Assembly: GCA_964588665.1 (NCBI GenBank)
Contig: CAZPQQ010000007.1
Location: 1 to 64,000, forward strand
Direction: 5' to 3'
Length of the DNA: 64,000 nucleotides
Source of the DNA: UBA2160 sp964588665
Lineage (GTDB): Bacteria > Chloroflexota > Dehalococcoidia > Lucifugimonadales > UBA1123
The position numbers and the translations under genes are program-made. This document shows positions 8,804-17,934 of the stretch, piece by piece. Position 1 is the first letter of the stretch, and every line of letters starts with the position of its first letter. The notes beneath the pieces are model-generated. The model had not been told where the DNA came from and did no database searches. It worked only from the letters and a program-made list of their open reading frames with translations.

Positions 8804-11800
8804 TCAGGGCAGGCTGCGACCGATCCATCGGGTGTTGTACTCCCGCAGATACTCCTGGCGCTGCTGATCGTCGGGATAGGACTCCTGATCCGTGTACGGA
8901 TAGCTCGACATGTCATGGAAGGGAAGCGGGGCCACGGTGGAGCCGTAGGCCGTGTCGGCCCACATGTCCTTAACGTACCCGTCGACGTACACGAGGAAGT
9001 CGCGCGTCCATCCCTGGGGCAGCGGACCTGCTTCGTCGGCTGAGAAGCTTATGGCGATCTCCTCGCCGTGGTGCATGATCACGTACTGGTCGTCGGGCGC
9101 GTCCAGCAGCGGCGTGACCTCCCCGTACCTCGTATAGTACCCCGCCTGGTCGCCAAACGGCGCCGAGTCGTTGGGTTGGTCGTAGAGGAACACGGGCGGG
9201 TTGTTGCCGTCCGGCAGATGAAGCTTCGGGTAGCCTCTCCAGCGCAGATCGGCTTGTTCGGGCTTCAACGTAGTGATGTTCACCGCCGCGGCATCGGTCG
9301 CCGTGCTCACCCTGATTCTATCCCAGTAGACCTCCATGTTGGTCGCAATCCTGACGCGGTAGTCATCGGACAGGAACACGCCGGTCAGATCCACGGTCAT
9401 CGTCTTGGGCAGGCCGGCTGGGAAGCCCAGGTCCTCGACAACCGTGACCCATCGGCCTTCGTCATCGCCCCATACCTGGAGGATCGGCGCCTGCAGGTTG
9501 ATCCCGTCATCCAAGGCTTGCCGCACGCTTTCCGAGTTCCAGTACTCTATCCAGCTGTCCATGAGCAGCAGGACTCTTTCGGCGCCGGAGAGGTCTCCGA
9601 GGTCGAGAACGACAGAGTGTGATTTGGCAATTCCTTGGTACGGGAGGAGTTGAAACGTCGGATAAGTCCGGTCGAATTCGCTTATCGCCGGAAGGATGTC
9701 TCGCCCGCCGCCGTCCACTGCCGTCACGGGCAGCCTGGCGTCGCCCGTGACGTGGACCTCGAACTCGGGGAACGGCGGGCCCATCTTCAGCACCTCGTTG
9801 GGGTGGACCTCCGTGCCCGAAGGATGGTCCACCACGAGCAATCGGACCTGATCGATGTAGCTGACTTCCTCGAGTTGCTCGGTGATCCTGATCGTGTATT
9901 TCCCGTCTCGCTCCTGCAACAGGCGCCCGTCGACTTTGACGTACTCGTCGGAGTCGGGCTGATAGTAGGTGTCCGGTCCGACAAGGATGCCGATGAAACC
10001 GGCGCCCAGGAAATCGGTGATGAACGCGTATCCTTCCCCGTCCCAGGTGTAGAGCAGCGGACAGGACGACTTTCGGCCCTGCTCCGTGATGGTCAGCGCG
10101 CGGTTCACGGCGACATCGTTGGGCCGCTGCCGAAGCCCGCTGGGCCAAAGAACGTGAACCATCCCGATCTGCTGTTGATCGCCGAGGCCGAATAGCAGAT
10201 TGGGGCTGTTTTGAGACAGGTACCCCGATCCGCCGGACACCTCTCTCTTCTGCCGGCGTCCTCCCGTCTTGACCTCCACTTTGCTGCCGAGACCCATGCG
10301 GTTGCTGCCGTCGCCTACCGTCGTCACCTTGAGCCACGTGTTTCGGGCGCCGCCTTCGTTTTCCAACAGCATGGGGCTGGCGCCATTGCGGACGATAAAA
10401 GCGTCCACATCCCCGTCGTCGTCGTAGTCGCCCAAAGTCAGTCCACGTCCGCCGGCGCCGCCCACGCCCTGTAGTCCGACATCGGCCGTTGCGTCGATGA
10501 AACCTCCGTCGCCGAGGTTCCGGTAGAGCACAACCGCGCCCTCGGATTGGTCGACCACCAACATGACATCTAGATAACCGTCGTTGTCGTAATCGACAAA
10601 GGAGGCACCCCAGGCTCGACGGTCCTCGCCCGCCGCTGCCGCCTGCTGGAAGGATGCGTCGACGGCGAATGAGCCGTTGCCGAGGTTGCTGAGCAGCGAC
10701 ACACCGTTCGTCGTCCCGGAGTTGACTAGCAAGTCGACGAAGCTGTCGCCGTTATAGTCGCCGGCCGCCACGCCTCGGGATGCGGTCACACCCGATAATC
10801 CCGCTTCGGCAGTGACATCGGCAAAACTGCCGTCCCGGTTGTTGCTGTACAAGACGCCGGGCTGTCCGTCGGCGCCAACATAGAGGTCAGAGTCGTTGTC
10901 GCCGTCGAAGTCTAGGAACACTGCCGTGACGCTTCTGCCGATGCCGTCTAGTCCGGCTTCGGCCGTCATGTCGACGAAGGCGCCATCGCCTGTGTTGCGG
11001 TAGAGAATGTTGCGTTGGCCAGGCAGCTCTTGCGGGAATCGAACCGTGGCTCCGCCGGCCATTCCCTGTGCATCGACGTAGTTGGCGACAAACAGGTCGA
11101 GGAAGCCGTCGTGATCGTAATCCACGAATGTGGCGCCCATGCCGAAGCCCGCGGCGTCGATGCCCGCCTCGACCGTGATGTCGGTGAAGGTCCCGTCGCC
11201 GTCGTTGCGGAAGAGGACGTCGGGCCCGAAGTTCGTGACGTACAGGTCGGGGTCGAGATCGTTGTCGAAATCTCCGAAGGCGACGCCCATCCCCTGCCCT
11301 GGATGGCCGACGCCTGCCTGGCTCGTGACGTCGGCGAAGGTCCCGTTTCCTTCGTTGCGATAGAGGGCGTTGCCGGATGACGCCTCGGTCGGGCCGGCGT
11401 TCACGACGTAGAGGTCGAGGAGTCCGTCTCCGTCGAAGTCCAGAAAGGCGGCGCCTGAGCCGTAGTACGGGGCAACGTGTTCGCGTAGGTACCGTGGGTC
11501 CGACGCAATGCGCTGACCGGGCTCGAACTCAGGGTGTAGCGCGGCGCCGTGAACGACCTCAATCCCCGATTCAGCGGTGACGTCGGCGAACCGCACTCCT
11601 ATGCCAGTCGATGCTGTAGCCGCGTCGCTCGGCCCATCGGGGTCCTCGACTGCCAAGGCGTATCTGCCTTCCTCGAGGTATACGCGTTGGCCGATCTCGT
11701 CGGCGCTTCTTCGGATGACGAACTTGTTGTAGGTGAGCATCTCGTTCAAGCCGCGCTTCTCGTCGCCGGCCTGTAGGAGGATCAGTCCCAAATTGTAGTG

Positions 11801-12340
11801 CGCCGCAGCTAGGGAACCGTCCACCTGAATGGCCTTCTCCAGCCGCTCTCTCGCCTCGGGGATTCTTCCGGTGTCGAAGTAGATCTTCCCGAGATAATAG
11901 TTGGTGTATGCATCGTTGGGGTCCACCCGCAGGACCTCGTTGAAGCGCTCGATAGCGGCCGCCTCTTGCCCCTGCAGAAGATCGAGTCGAGCCAGAACAT
12001 AGTTCAGATGAACGTTGTCGGGATCGAGCCCCTCGACCGAGCTCAGCGCCTGACGCGCCCTCTCGTCGGCCCCCGTGTGAAAGTAGGCTATTCCCAGGTT
12101 GACTCGGCCGTAGACGTATTCAGGGTCAAGCTCCACGGCCTTTTGAAACTCCTCGACGGCGTCGTTGAGCTGGCCCATTTGCATCAGGTTGATTCCGCGC
12201 ACGTTGTGGATGCGAAGCTGGTCGGCCTTATCCGGCACCGCATCTCGAAAGACGACGACGTAGACGCCGACCACGATTCCGGCCAACGCAACGATCGCGG
12301 CCAGCGCGATGTCTCTTTTCGATACGTCGATCATCTGCAC
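8804..12340 (-). CDS. TPR and FG-GAP/UnbV (CRTAC-type) propeller protein, membrane anchored
   Basis: A 1178-residue exported protein. An uncleaved signal anchor is at residues 10-30, TPR repeats run over about 40-215, then seven calcium-type D-x-D-x-D-G-x-x-D motifs (about 295-665) predict a seven-bladed integrin-like propeller. An ASPIC/UnbV domain follows (about 690-760), and the C-terminal 400 residues form a beta-rich domain beginning Y-T-W-D-G-E-G-Y. It ends a minus-strand run with the lipoprotein at 12372 (31 nt gap), the PQQ propeller at 14092 and the cytochrome at 15460. UnbV domains are of unclear function; the architecture suggests extracellular assembly or adhesion rather than catalysis. 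Function not assigned. Confidence 0.85.
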   Translation of the reverse strand: MQMIDVSKRDIALAAIVALAGIVVGVYVVVFRDAVPDKADQLRIHNVRGINLMQMGQLNDAVEEFQKAVELDPEYVYGRVNLGIAYFHTGADERARQALSSVEGLDPDNVHLNYVLARLDLLQGQEAAAIERFNEVLRVDPNDAYTNYYLGKIYFDTGRIPEARERLEKAIQVDGSLAAAHYNLGLILLQAGDEKRGLNEMLTYNKFVIRRSADEIGQRVYLEEGRYALAVEDPDGPSDAATASTGIGVRFADVTAESGIEVVHGAALHPEFEPGQRIASDPRYLREHVAPYYGSGAAFLDFDGDGLLDLYVVNAGPTEASSGNALYRNEGNGTFADVTSQAGVGHPGQGMGVAFGDFDNDLDPDLYVTNFGPDVLFRNDGDGTFTDITVEAGIDAAGFGMGATFVDYDHDGFLDLFVANYVDAQGMAGGATVRFPQELPGQRNILYRNTGDGAFVDMTAEAGLDGIGRSVTAVFLDFDGDNDSDLYVGADGQPGVLYSNNRDGSFADVTAEAGLSGVTASRGVAAGDYNGDSFVDLLVNSGTTNGVSLLSNLGNGSFAVDASFQQAAAAGEDRRAWGASFVDYDNDGYLDVMLVVDQSEGAVVLYRNLGDGGFIDATADVGLQGVGGAGGRGLTLGDYDDDGDVDAFIVRNGASPMLLENEGGARNTWLKVTTVGDGSNRMGLGSKVEVKTGGRRQKREVSGGSGYLSQNSPNLLFGLGDQQQIGMVHVLWPSGLRQRPNDVAVNRALTITEQGRKSSCPLLYTWDGEGYAFITDFLGAGFIGILVGPDTYYQPDSDEYVKVDGRLLQERDGKYTIRITEQLEEVSYIDQVRLLVVDHPSGTEVHPNEVLKMGPPFPEFEVHVTGDARLPVTAVDGGGRDILPAISEFDRTYPTFQLLPYQGIAKSHSVVLDLGDLSGAERVLLLMDSWIEYWNSESVRQALDDGINLQAPILQVWGDDEGRWVTVVEDLGFPAGLPKTMTVDLTGVFLSDDYRVRIATNMEVYWDRIRVSTATDAAAVNITTLKPEQADLRWRGYPKLHLPDGNNPPVFLYDQPNDSAPFGDQAGYYTRYGEVTPLLDAPDDQYVIMHHGEEIAISFSADEAGPLPQGWTRDFLVYVDGYVKDMWADTAYGSTVAPLPFHDMSSYPYTDQESYPDDQQRQEYLREYNTRWIGRSLP

Positions 12341-12371
12341 GGGCCTCTCGCTCCGGCGGCGACTGTCGCTA

Positions 12372-14126
12372 TCATTGCCGCTCCTTGGACACGGTCAGGA
12401 TCTGGTTGGCGTCGACGCGACTCAGGGTCTGCAGCTCTCCGTCAGGCCAACGGATCTCGACCGAATCGACGAACTCGTTTTCGCCCAGTCCGAAGTGCAC
12501 CCGGGTGTCGTTCATGGACAGGTAGCTGGAGCCAGCGACCACCGTCGTCTGCTGTCTTGCGCCGCCCGCATTGATCGTCACCGTTGCGCCGATCGCCTGC
12601 CTGTTGCCCGCGTCGCCTTTGAGATTGAGGACGAGCCACTTCCCCGCGGCGGCGCCGTTGTTCTGCAACAGCTTGACGCCTTCGCCCCGAGCCACAATGA
12701 GAATGTCCAAGTCTCCGTCATTGTCGTAGTCGGCGAAAGACGCGCCTCTGCCTACATCTTTCGTTGCCCACACCTCGCCGGCCACGTCGTTGACGAGGAC
12801 GAAGCCCTCCTCTCCCTTGTTCCGAAAGAGGAGGTTTCGCATTGTGTCGAGCTTTGTCTTGTCTTCGGGCGGCTCAAACGTGCTTCCGTTGACCACGAAC
12901 ACATCCAGGCGGCCGTCGTTGTCATAGTCGATGAAACCGACCCCCCAGCCAACGTAGCTCAACGAGCTCTCGCCCACGTCGGAGGCGATCCGGTCGACGA
13001 ACCTGATCTGATCGTCTATGGATTGGTCGGACATGTTGCGAAACAGTGCGTCGTCCTGAGCGATCCAATGGGTTATCCAGAGGTCCGGGTCCAGGTCGCC
13101 GTCGTAGTCGCCCACCGCGATGCCCATCGATCCCCTGGCGTCGGCGGTTCGGGCGTATTCGGCGACGTTCTCGAACGTGCCGTCCCCGCTGTTGATGAAG
13201 AGGGCGTCAGGGGATATGTCGTTCGCAACGTACAGGTCAGGGAGTCCGTCGGAGTTTAGATCGGCGAAGACAGCTTGCAGGCTGCGGCCCTCCGGATCGG
13301 CCACTCCCGCCGACGACGCCACTTCGGTAAACGTGCCGTCTCCGTCGTTGCGGTAGAGGCGGTTGGCCAGCGGGTCGTAGGAGAACGGATTCAGCGTGAA
13401 GGGGGTGTCGAGGCCGTACTGGCTGTTGAGCAGTGTGGCGGATTCGCCGCTGTCGCGCTGGAACGCTACATACTGGGGCACGTAGAGGTCGAGGTCGCCG
13501 TCGAGGTCGTAGTCGGCCACGGTCGATCCGGCAGGCCAGCCGCCCTCGATCGACAGGCCGCTCTCCACCGTAACGTCTTCGAAGACACCGGCGCCTTCGT
13601 TGCTGTAGAGCTTTTGCCAGCCGAACCCGGTCGTAAACAGGTCGATGTCGCCGTCGCCGTCGTGATCGAACCACACCGCGCCCATCCCCAGTCCCGTCTG
13701 CCTGATGTCAGAAGCCTCGGTCACGTCCTCGAAGGCGCCGTCGCCGAGGTTTCTGAAGAGCTTGCCCCGATCCATCGGGCGTTGACCCTGCTCGTCGCGC
13801 GAGCTGTTGACGATGAACAGATCGACGAAGCCGTCGGCGTCGTAATCTCCCCACGCTGCCCCGGACCCCATGTCTTCTGTCAGGACCGACGTCCTCACGT
13901 CGTTGAAGTGACTGAAGACAATGCCTGCCTCAGAGGTCACGTCGACAAACTGAACGCCGGCATCCTCGCTCCGAACGCTCCGTTGTTCGTCGGGCACGAA
14001 TCCCGGCGCCTCTTCCACACCCGACCTACATGCCCCGGCGCCGAACAGCGCAGAGATCGTCAAGGCAACAAGCAAGCCCGGCCCTGCGCATCTATTCACT
14101 CTCGCCAATTGCGAAGAATCTCCCAT
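12372..14126 (-). CDS. FG-GAP/UnbV (CRTAC-type) propeller lipoprotein
   Basis: 584 residues. The N-terminal hydrophobic segment L-L-V-A-L-T-I-S-A-L-F ends in the lipobox G-A-G-A-C33, so a lipid-anchored surface protein is expected. Seven D-x-D-x-D-G-x-x-D motifs cover about 90-500, and an ASPIC/UnbV domain occupies about 505-575, ending with I-R-W-P-D-G. It is the compact version of the propeller in the 1178-residue neighbour. The 5' end overlaps the PQQ-propeller gene by 35 nt, so the two are likely co-translated. Partner or ligand unknown. Confidence 0.87.
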   Translation of the reverse strand: MGDSSQLARVNRCAGPGLLVALTISALFGAGACRSGVEEAPGFVPDEQRSVRSEDAGVQFVDVTSEAGIVFSHFNDVRTSVLTEDMGSGAAWGDYDADGFVDLFIVNSSRDEQGQRPMDRGKLFRNLGDGAFEDVTEASDIRQTGLGMGAVWFDHDGDGDIDLFTTGFGWQKLYSNEGAGVFEDVTVESGLSIEGGWPAGSTVADYDLDGDLDLYVPQYVAFQRDSGESATLLNSQYGLDTPFTLNPFSYDPLANRLYRNDGDGTFTEVASSAGVADPEGRSLQAVFADLNSDGLPDLYVANDISPDALFINSGDGTFENVAEYARTADARGSMGIAVGDYDGDLDPDLWITHWIAQDDALFRNMSDQSIDDQIRFVDRIASDVGESSLSYVGWGVGFIDYDNDGRLDVFVVNGSTFEPPEDKTKLDTMRNLLFRNKGEEGFVLVNDVAGEVWATKDVGRGASFADYDNDGDLDILIVARGEGVKLLQNNGAAAGKWLVLNLKGDAGNRQAIGATVTINAGGARQQTTVVAGSSYLSMNDTRVHFGLGENEFVDSVEIRWPDGELQTLSRVDANQILTVSKERQ

Positions 14127-15432
14127 CCCATGTCCCTACATATATCGTTCCGTCCGAGGCTACCGCCGGCGACGCTTCGATCGCCTGCTCCACGGGCACG
14201 TCTCCCAATCTCGTCTCCCATCTCAATTCACCTTCAAGCGACAGAGCATACAACACCCCGTCCCATCCGCCGAAATAGACAGTGCCGTCGGACACGACCG
14301 CTGGTGAGGATCGAATCCACTGGGAGAGCGGGAACTCCCATTTCCTATCTCCATTCGGCCCGAAGGCGATGAACGGATAGGACGCGACCTGCTGGGGTTG
14401 GCTCGATCCCAACGGGGCCGTTCCTGTCGTGCCAACGTATATGGCGCCGTCACGCCCCAGAGCAGGGGAGGCGAAGACCATGAGTCCTTTGCCGACGGCG
14501 ACAGACCACTTCTCGATCCCGTCCGAGGTCAAAGCGTACAGCTTGCCATCGCCTGAGCCGAAGTAGACGGCGCCGTCCGGGGCAATCGCTGCTGGCGAGT
14601 CTATACGCCCTCCGGTTTCGAAAGACCACTTCAGGGAACCGTCGTGGTTCAGCGCGTAGAATGTCCCGTCGTTGGAGCCCACGTACACGGTCCCGTCCTT
14701 GCCGATGGAGGGCGCCGCCCTGACATAGTCGTCGGTGGGAAAGCTCCATGCTCGGGCGCCATCGGTGGAGAGGGCTTGGAGCGCCCCTCCGTGGTCGCCA
14801 AAGTAGATCGTCCCGTCGCGGGCCATCGCCGGAGATGAGAGCGATACTCGATGCGACAGGTCCTCGGGGTCGTATCGCCAGAGCGGCTGGCCGTCCAGCG
14901 ACACGGCGTGGAAGGCGCCGTCGTATGAGCCGAACAGAACGGAGTCCCCGGAAATCAGCGGCGTCGTCCTGATCGGCGCCGGCGCCTCCACGCTCCATAT
15001 CACCTCTCCGTTGGGGGTCAGGGCAAACAGGCCATGCCCGGACGTCTCGAACCTGTCCCCTTCCGCCGCCACGTATATCGTGCCGTCTTCTCCGATCGAG
15101 GCGCCGGCGAGTATCCGTTCGCCAAGTTTCTTGCTCCACTTGATCGCAGGCGAATCTATGGCAGGGGCTTCGACGCGGTTCGTGTGGAGGCTGTCGTGTC
15201 CGGAAGTACGCCACGCGCCGTCTTCGGGTTGAATCAGGCCTGCTTTGTCGAGGTCTGGATCGGGGGTCGCCAGACTCGCCGGGCTGGAAGTAGGCTGCGA
15301 CTCGCCACAGCCCGTCGTCAATGAAACCAGGACGAACAGCGCTGCGAGAATACCCAGGATCCGGGCATTCTGGGCGCCACGGCTCTCGGAGAAAATCGCC
15401 GTTACCCTACGTCGGCACGGGGCTGTCATCAC
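14092..15432 (-). CDS. PQQ-like eight-bladed beta-propeller lipoprotein
   Basis: 446 residues with a signal peptide ending in the lipobox L-T-T-G-C42. Eight repeats of the form D-G-[TA]-[IV]-Y-[VF]-G, about 11 residues, A-L-x-x-D-G-x-x-x-W-x-[FV] follow, as in BamB and PQQ-type propellers. No PQQ- or metal-binding site is recognisable, so it is more likely a structural or binding propeller than a dehydrogenase. It overlaps the next gene by 35 nt and lies 27 nt after the cytochrome gene, which places it in the same operon. Confidence 0.87.
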   Translation of the reverse strand: MMTAPCRRRVTAIFSESRGAQNARILGILAALFVLVSLTTGCGESQPTSSPASLATPDPDLDKAGLIQPEDGAWRTSGHDSLHTNRVEAPAIDSPAIKWSKKLGERILAGASIGEDGTIYVAAEGDRFETSGHGLFALTPNGEVIWSVEAPAPIRTTPLISGDSVLFGSYDGAFHAVSLDGQPLWRYDPEDLSHRVSLSSPAMARDGTIYFGDHGGALQALSTDGARAWSFPTDDYVRAAPSIGKDGTVYVGSNDGTFYALNHDGSLKWSFETGGRIDSPAAIAPDGAVYFGSGDGKLYALTSDGIEKWSVAVGKGLMVFASPALGRDGAIYVGTTGTAPLGSSQPQQVASYPFIAFGPNGDRKWEFPLSQWIRSSPAVVSDGTVYFGGWDGVLYALSLEGELRWETRLGDVPVEQAIEASPAVASDGTIYVGTWDGRFFAIGESE

Positions 15433-15459
15433 ATTCGCATCGTTCAGGTCAGCCCGCCC

Positions 15460-17625
15460 CTACCTGATTTTTCCGGTCTTTTGATTCAGCAACTCGACTT
15501 TGACGGTTGATGACGAGAGGTCGGTAATTGGGAAGGTGAGTCCGCTGTTGTCGGTGGTCACGTCCACGAACTTCTGGTGGAACTTGCGCATCCTCAGGTT
15601 CGCGCTGACGGTGAGAGGCCCCTCAACGTCTTCGGGCACTTCCAGCGTGTAGTCCACCTTTTCCGAGAAGCCCGGGAATATGACCCGCACGTATGTCGTG
15701 CCCACCATGTCCCATAGATTGTGGAGGTAGATGACGTCGCCCTCTTCGTCGATGGGGAACGATCGGAAGTAGTGGGCGTCCGGATCGACATAGTTGTCTT
15801 CGCCCACCCATCCGGAGTGGAACAGCGTCCTGCCGGACGCGTCCACTACCTTGGTTTCGATCCAGGTCTGAATCAGGTCCAGCGGGCCCGTCGGGAACTC
15901 GTGGCCGACTTTTCTGTTGGCGATGACCACGGAGTACTCCAAGGCTTCGGCGGGCTGAACGGACTCGGGGGCGGCGACGTCCGTGGCGACGGCGGGGCCC
16001 TCAAGCCATTTGTCCTGAATCTCCGGCACCAGGTACTCGCCTTTCAGCCATTTCTCGGTCAGCTCCACCTGCTCTTCTTCTCCAAGAAGCCATGGGATCG
16101 CCTGGTTGGCCGCCAGCCATCGATGGTTCCGGTGCTGGCCGGGGTGCGGACCAAAGGGATCGCCTTCGCTCACGCCCGAGCTCGCTTCCTCCACGTTCGG
16201 CGTCAGGGGCATGTGGCACTCGATGCACACGATTGTCTCCGGGCTATCCGGTCCCTGGTTCCACTTGCTCTCTTTCCAGTTGTCCAGTTGGTTCTGGAGC
16301 CTCACCCAGCCGAAGTTGTTGACAGATTCGTCGAGATACTGCTTGTGACAGGTTCCGCAATACTCGGGCAGTTTATAGTGAGCTTTGGAGAGCGATTCTT
16401 TGTGGGTCTGAGGATAGGCTCGAATCAAGAAGCTGCTCAGACGCCCCTTGAGACTGTCCTCGTCTTCCAATTCAAACAGGTACCTCGGCGGAGGGGTGAA
16501 CTCGTAGTTGGCGTTTCCTTTGGAGCCTTGGATCGCCGTTATGCCGTGGCAGACGGTGCAGGAGATTCCTTCTTCGGAGTGCGGGGTCTCTTGTCCCGTC
16601 TTCCCTTGCAGCTCCAGGGCGTCGGCAACTTCGGCTGTCAGACTGCCGGAGAGAATGGATACAGGATTGTGACACCCTCCGCAGTACCTGGTCGATTCGA
16701 TGCCGGTGTCGCCTTCCATCGCGCCGGCCACCGCTTTGAAGAACATGTCGCTGGCAGACCAGGAGTGGGCGCTTGCCTTCCACTCGTCGTAGATGTCCTT
16801 GTGGCACGAGCCGCAGTTCTCGGAGCCCGCCAACACGTCGGCGTTGATCGGGCTTCCTGTGCTGGAGTTGACGTTGCTGGGCAGGAACGGTCCCTGACCG
16901 TACTTGAGTCCGTAATCTTGGACCGGCACACCTGTCGATGCTTCAGGACCCGTGGAAGCGAGAGCGAAGCCGGCTCCGACGACAAGCAATAGGACCGCCA
17001 CGGCCGAGCTTCCTGCCAGCAACCGTCGTTGGGAGCTTCGCAACAAGGGCGCCAACTCCAGCGCCGCACGCCTCCTGACTCTTAGCCATGCCCGCACCAG
17101 GTGCCAGCAAAGGAGCGGCGCCAGGATGAAGCCGCTCCAGGTGTGGACGGTGTCTATCCAGTAGGTGATGCTGGTTCCGAACCACGCCTGCCACGTCAGT
17201 GCCAGTCCACTCGCGGCGCAGACCACGAACATCCAAAAGCTGAGATGCCCGAGAAGCCGGCCCCAGTCAAGGCGCTGCCGCCTTAGAGAGAGGTAGTGTT
17301 TCCAGAGATACCGACTGATGATGGCGCCCGCGACCAGGCCGAGAACGGTGTGGAGCAATACCAGCCATTGGACGGCTTTCCAGGCCCAACCCTGTGACTC
17401 CATGAAATCCGACGGCAACGGGGCGAGATATATTACGAGTCCGCTGAGAATCAGGTAGAGCAGAAGCCCGATTGCCAATGCAAGCAGCTTCGACGCCCAG
17501 CGGCGAGCACCCCCGTCAGGATTCTTCAACGAAGGGTTCACCTGAAGCCTCGTCGCCTCGTCGTCGGTCGCCGATGCCAGGTCGCCACTGTTCCGCTTGA
17601 CGCTTTCGAGCCCGTCAGATCGCAC
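15460..17625 (-). CDS. membrane-anchored pentaheme cytochrome c with b-type-like N-terminal domain
   Basis: 721 residues. About five membrane helices lie at 45-68, 82-105, 127-148, 160-178 and 205-225. They carry H92, H127, H161 and H175 in positions that could ligate b hemes. The extracytoplasmic part has five C-x-x-C-H sites (C271, C315, C356, C423, C467) and then a beta-rich C-terminal domain with a G-H-E-F-P-T-G motif typical of cytochrome c554/multiheme proteins. It therefore probably moves electrons between the quinone pool and an external partner. It is the first gene of the minus-strand run that goes on to the PQQ propeller and two UnbV propellers, hinting at an exported redox complex. 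The start codon is not firmly fixed. Confidence 0.85.
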   Translation of the reverse strand: MRSDGLESVKRNSGDLASATDDEATRLQVNPSLKNPDGGARRWASKLLALAIGLLLYLILSGLVIYLAPLPSDFMESQGWAWKAVQWLVLLHTVLGLVAGAIISRYLWKHYLSLRRQRLDWGRLLGHLSFWMFVVCAASGLALTWQAWFGTSITYWIDTVHTWSGFILAPLLCWHLVRAWLRVRRRAALELAPLLRSSQRRLLAGSSAVAVLLLVVGAGFALASTGPEASTGVPVQDYGLKYGQGPFLPSNVNSSTGSPINADVLAGSENCGSCHKDIYDEWKASAHSWSASDMFFKAVAGAMEGDTGIESTRYCGGCHNPVSILSGSLTAEVADALELQGKTGQETPHSEEGISCTVCHGITAIQGSKGNANYEFTPPPRYLFELEDEDSLKGRLSSFLIRAYPQTHKESLSKAHYKLPEYCGTCHKQYLDESVNNFGWVRLQNQLDNWKESKWNQGPDSPETIVCIECHMPLTPNVEEASSGVSEGDPFGPHPGQHRNHRWLAANQAIPWLLGEEEQVELTEKWLKGEYLVPEIQDKWLEGPAVATDVAAPESVQPAEALEYSVVIANRKVGHEFPTGPLDLIQTWIETKVVDASGRTLFHSGWVGEDNYVDPDAHYFRSFPIDEEGDVIYLHNLWDMVGTTYVRVIFPGFSEKVDYTLEVPEDVEGPLTVSANLRMRKFHQKFVDVTTDNSGLTFPITDLSSSTVKVELLNQKTGKIR

Positions 17626-17934
17626 TCGTAACTCCGGATCGATGAGCCGCAGCCGTCAGGCATGGTCGGCCTCGCATCGATCACCTTCCGATTCGGTTGC
17701 ATGCATGATACCTTGCTCGGCGGTCAACTCTCCACTGCCGGAGCGTCAGGTCTGCCGCATGGGCGCCCACGCGCCTGGCAGCCGAGGGTCAGTCAGCGAT
17801 TGGCGCAAACTGGGCTCCAGCACTTATGATGAGTATGAGCGTGTCTGTCGGCTTCCTCAGCGGTGTGCGGCGCCGCGATGACCGCGCATGCAAGCTTTAC
17901 GATCTATCGTCGCCGATGGCGAACATAAAGAAGT
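17626..17934. other. divergent intergenic region between cytochrome and Zn-ribbon propeller genes
   Basis: Should contain promoters in both directions. A weak candidate for the plus strand is TTGGCG (17800-17805) with TATGAT (17825-17830), but the spacer of 19 nt is long. Nothing else stands out. Confidence 0.35.
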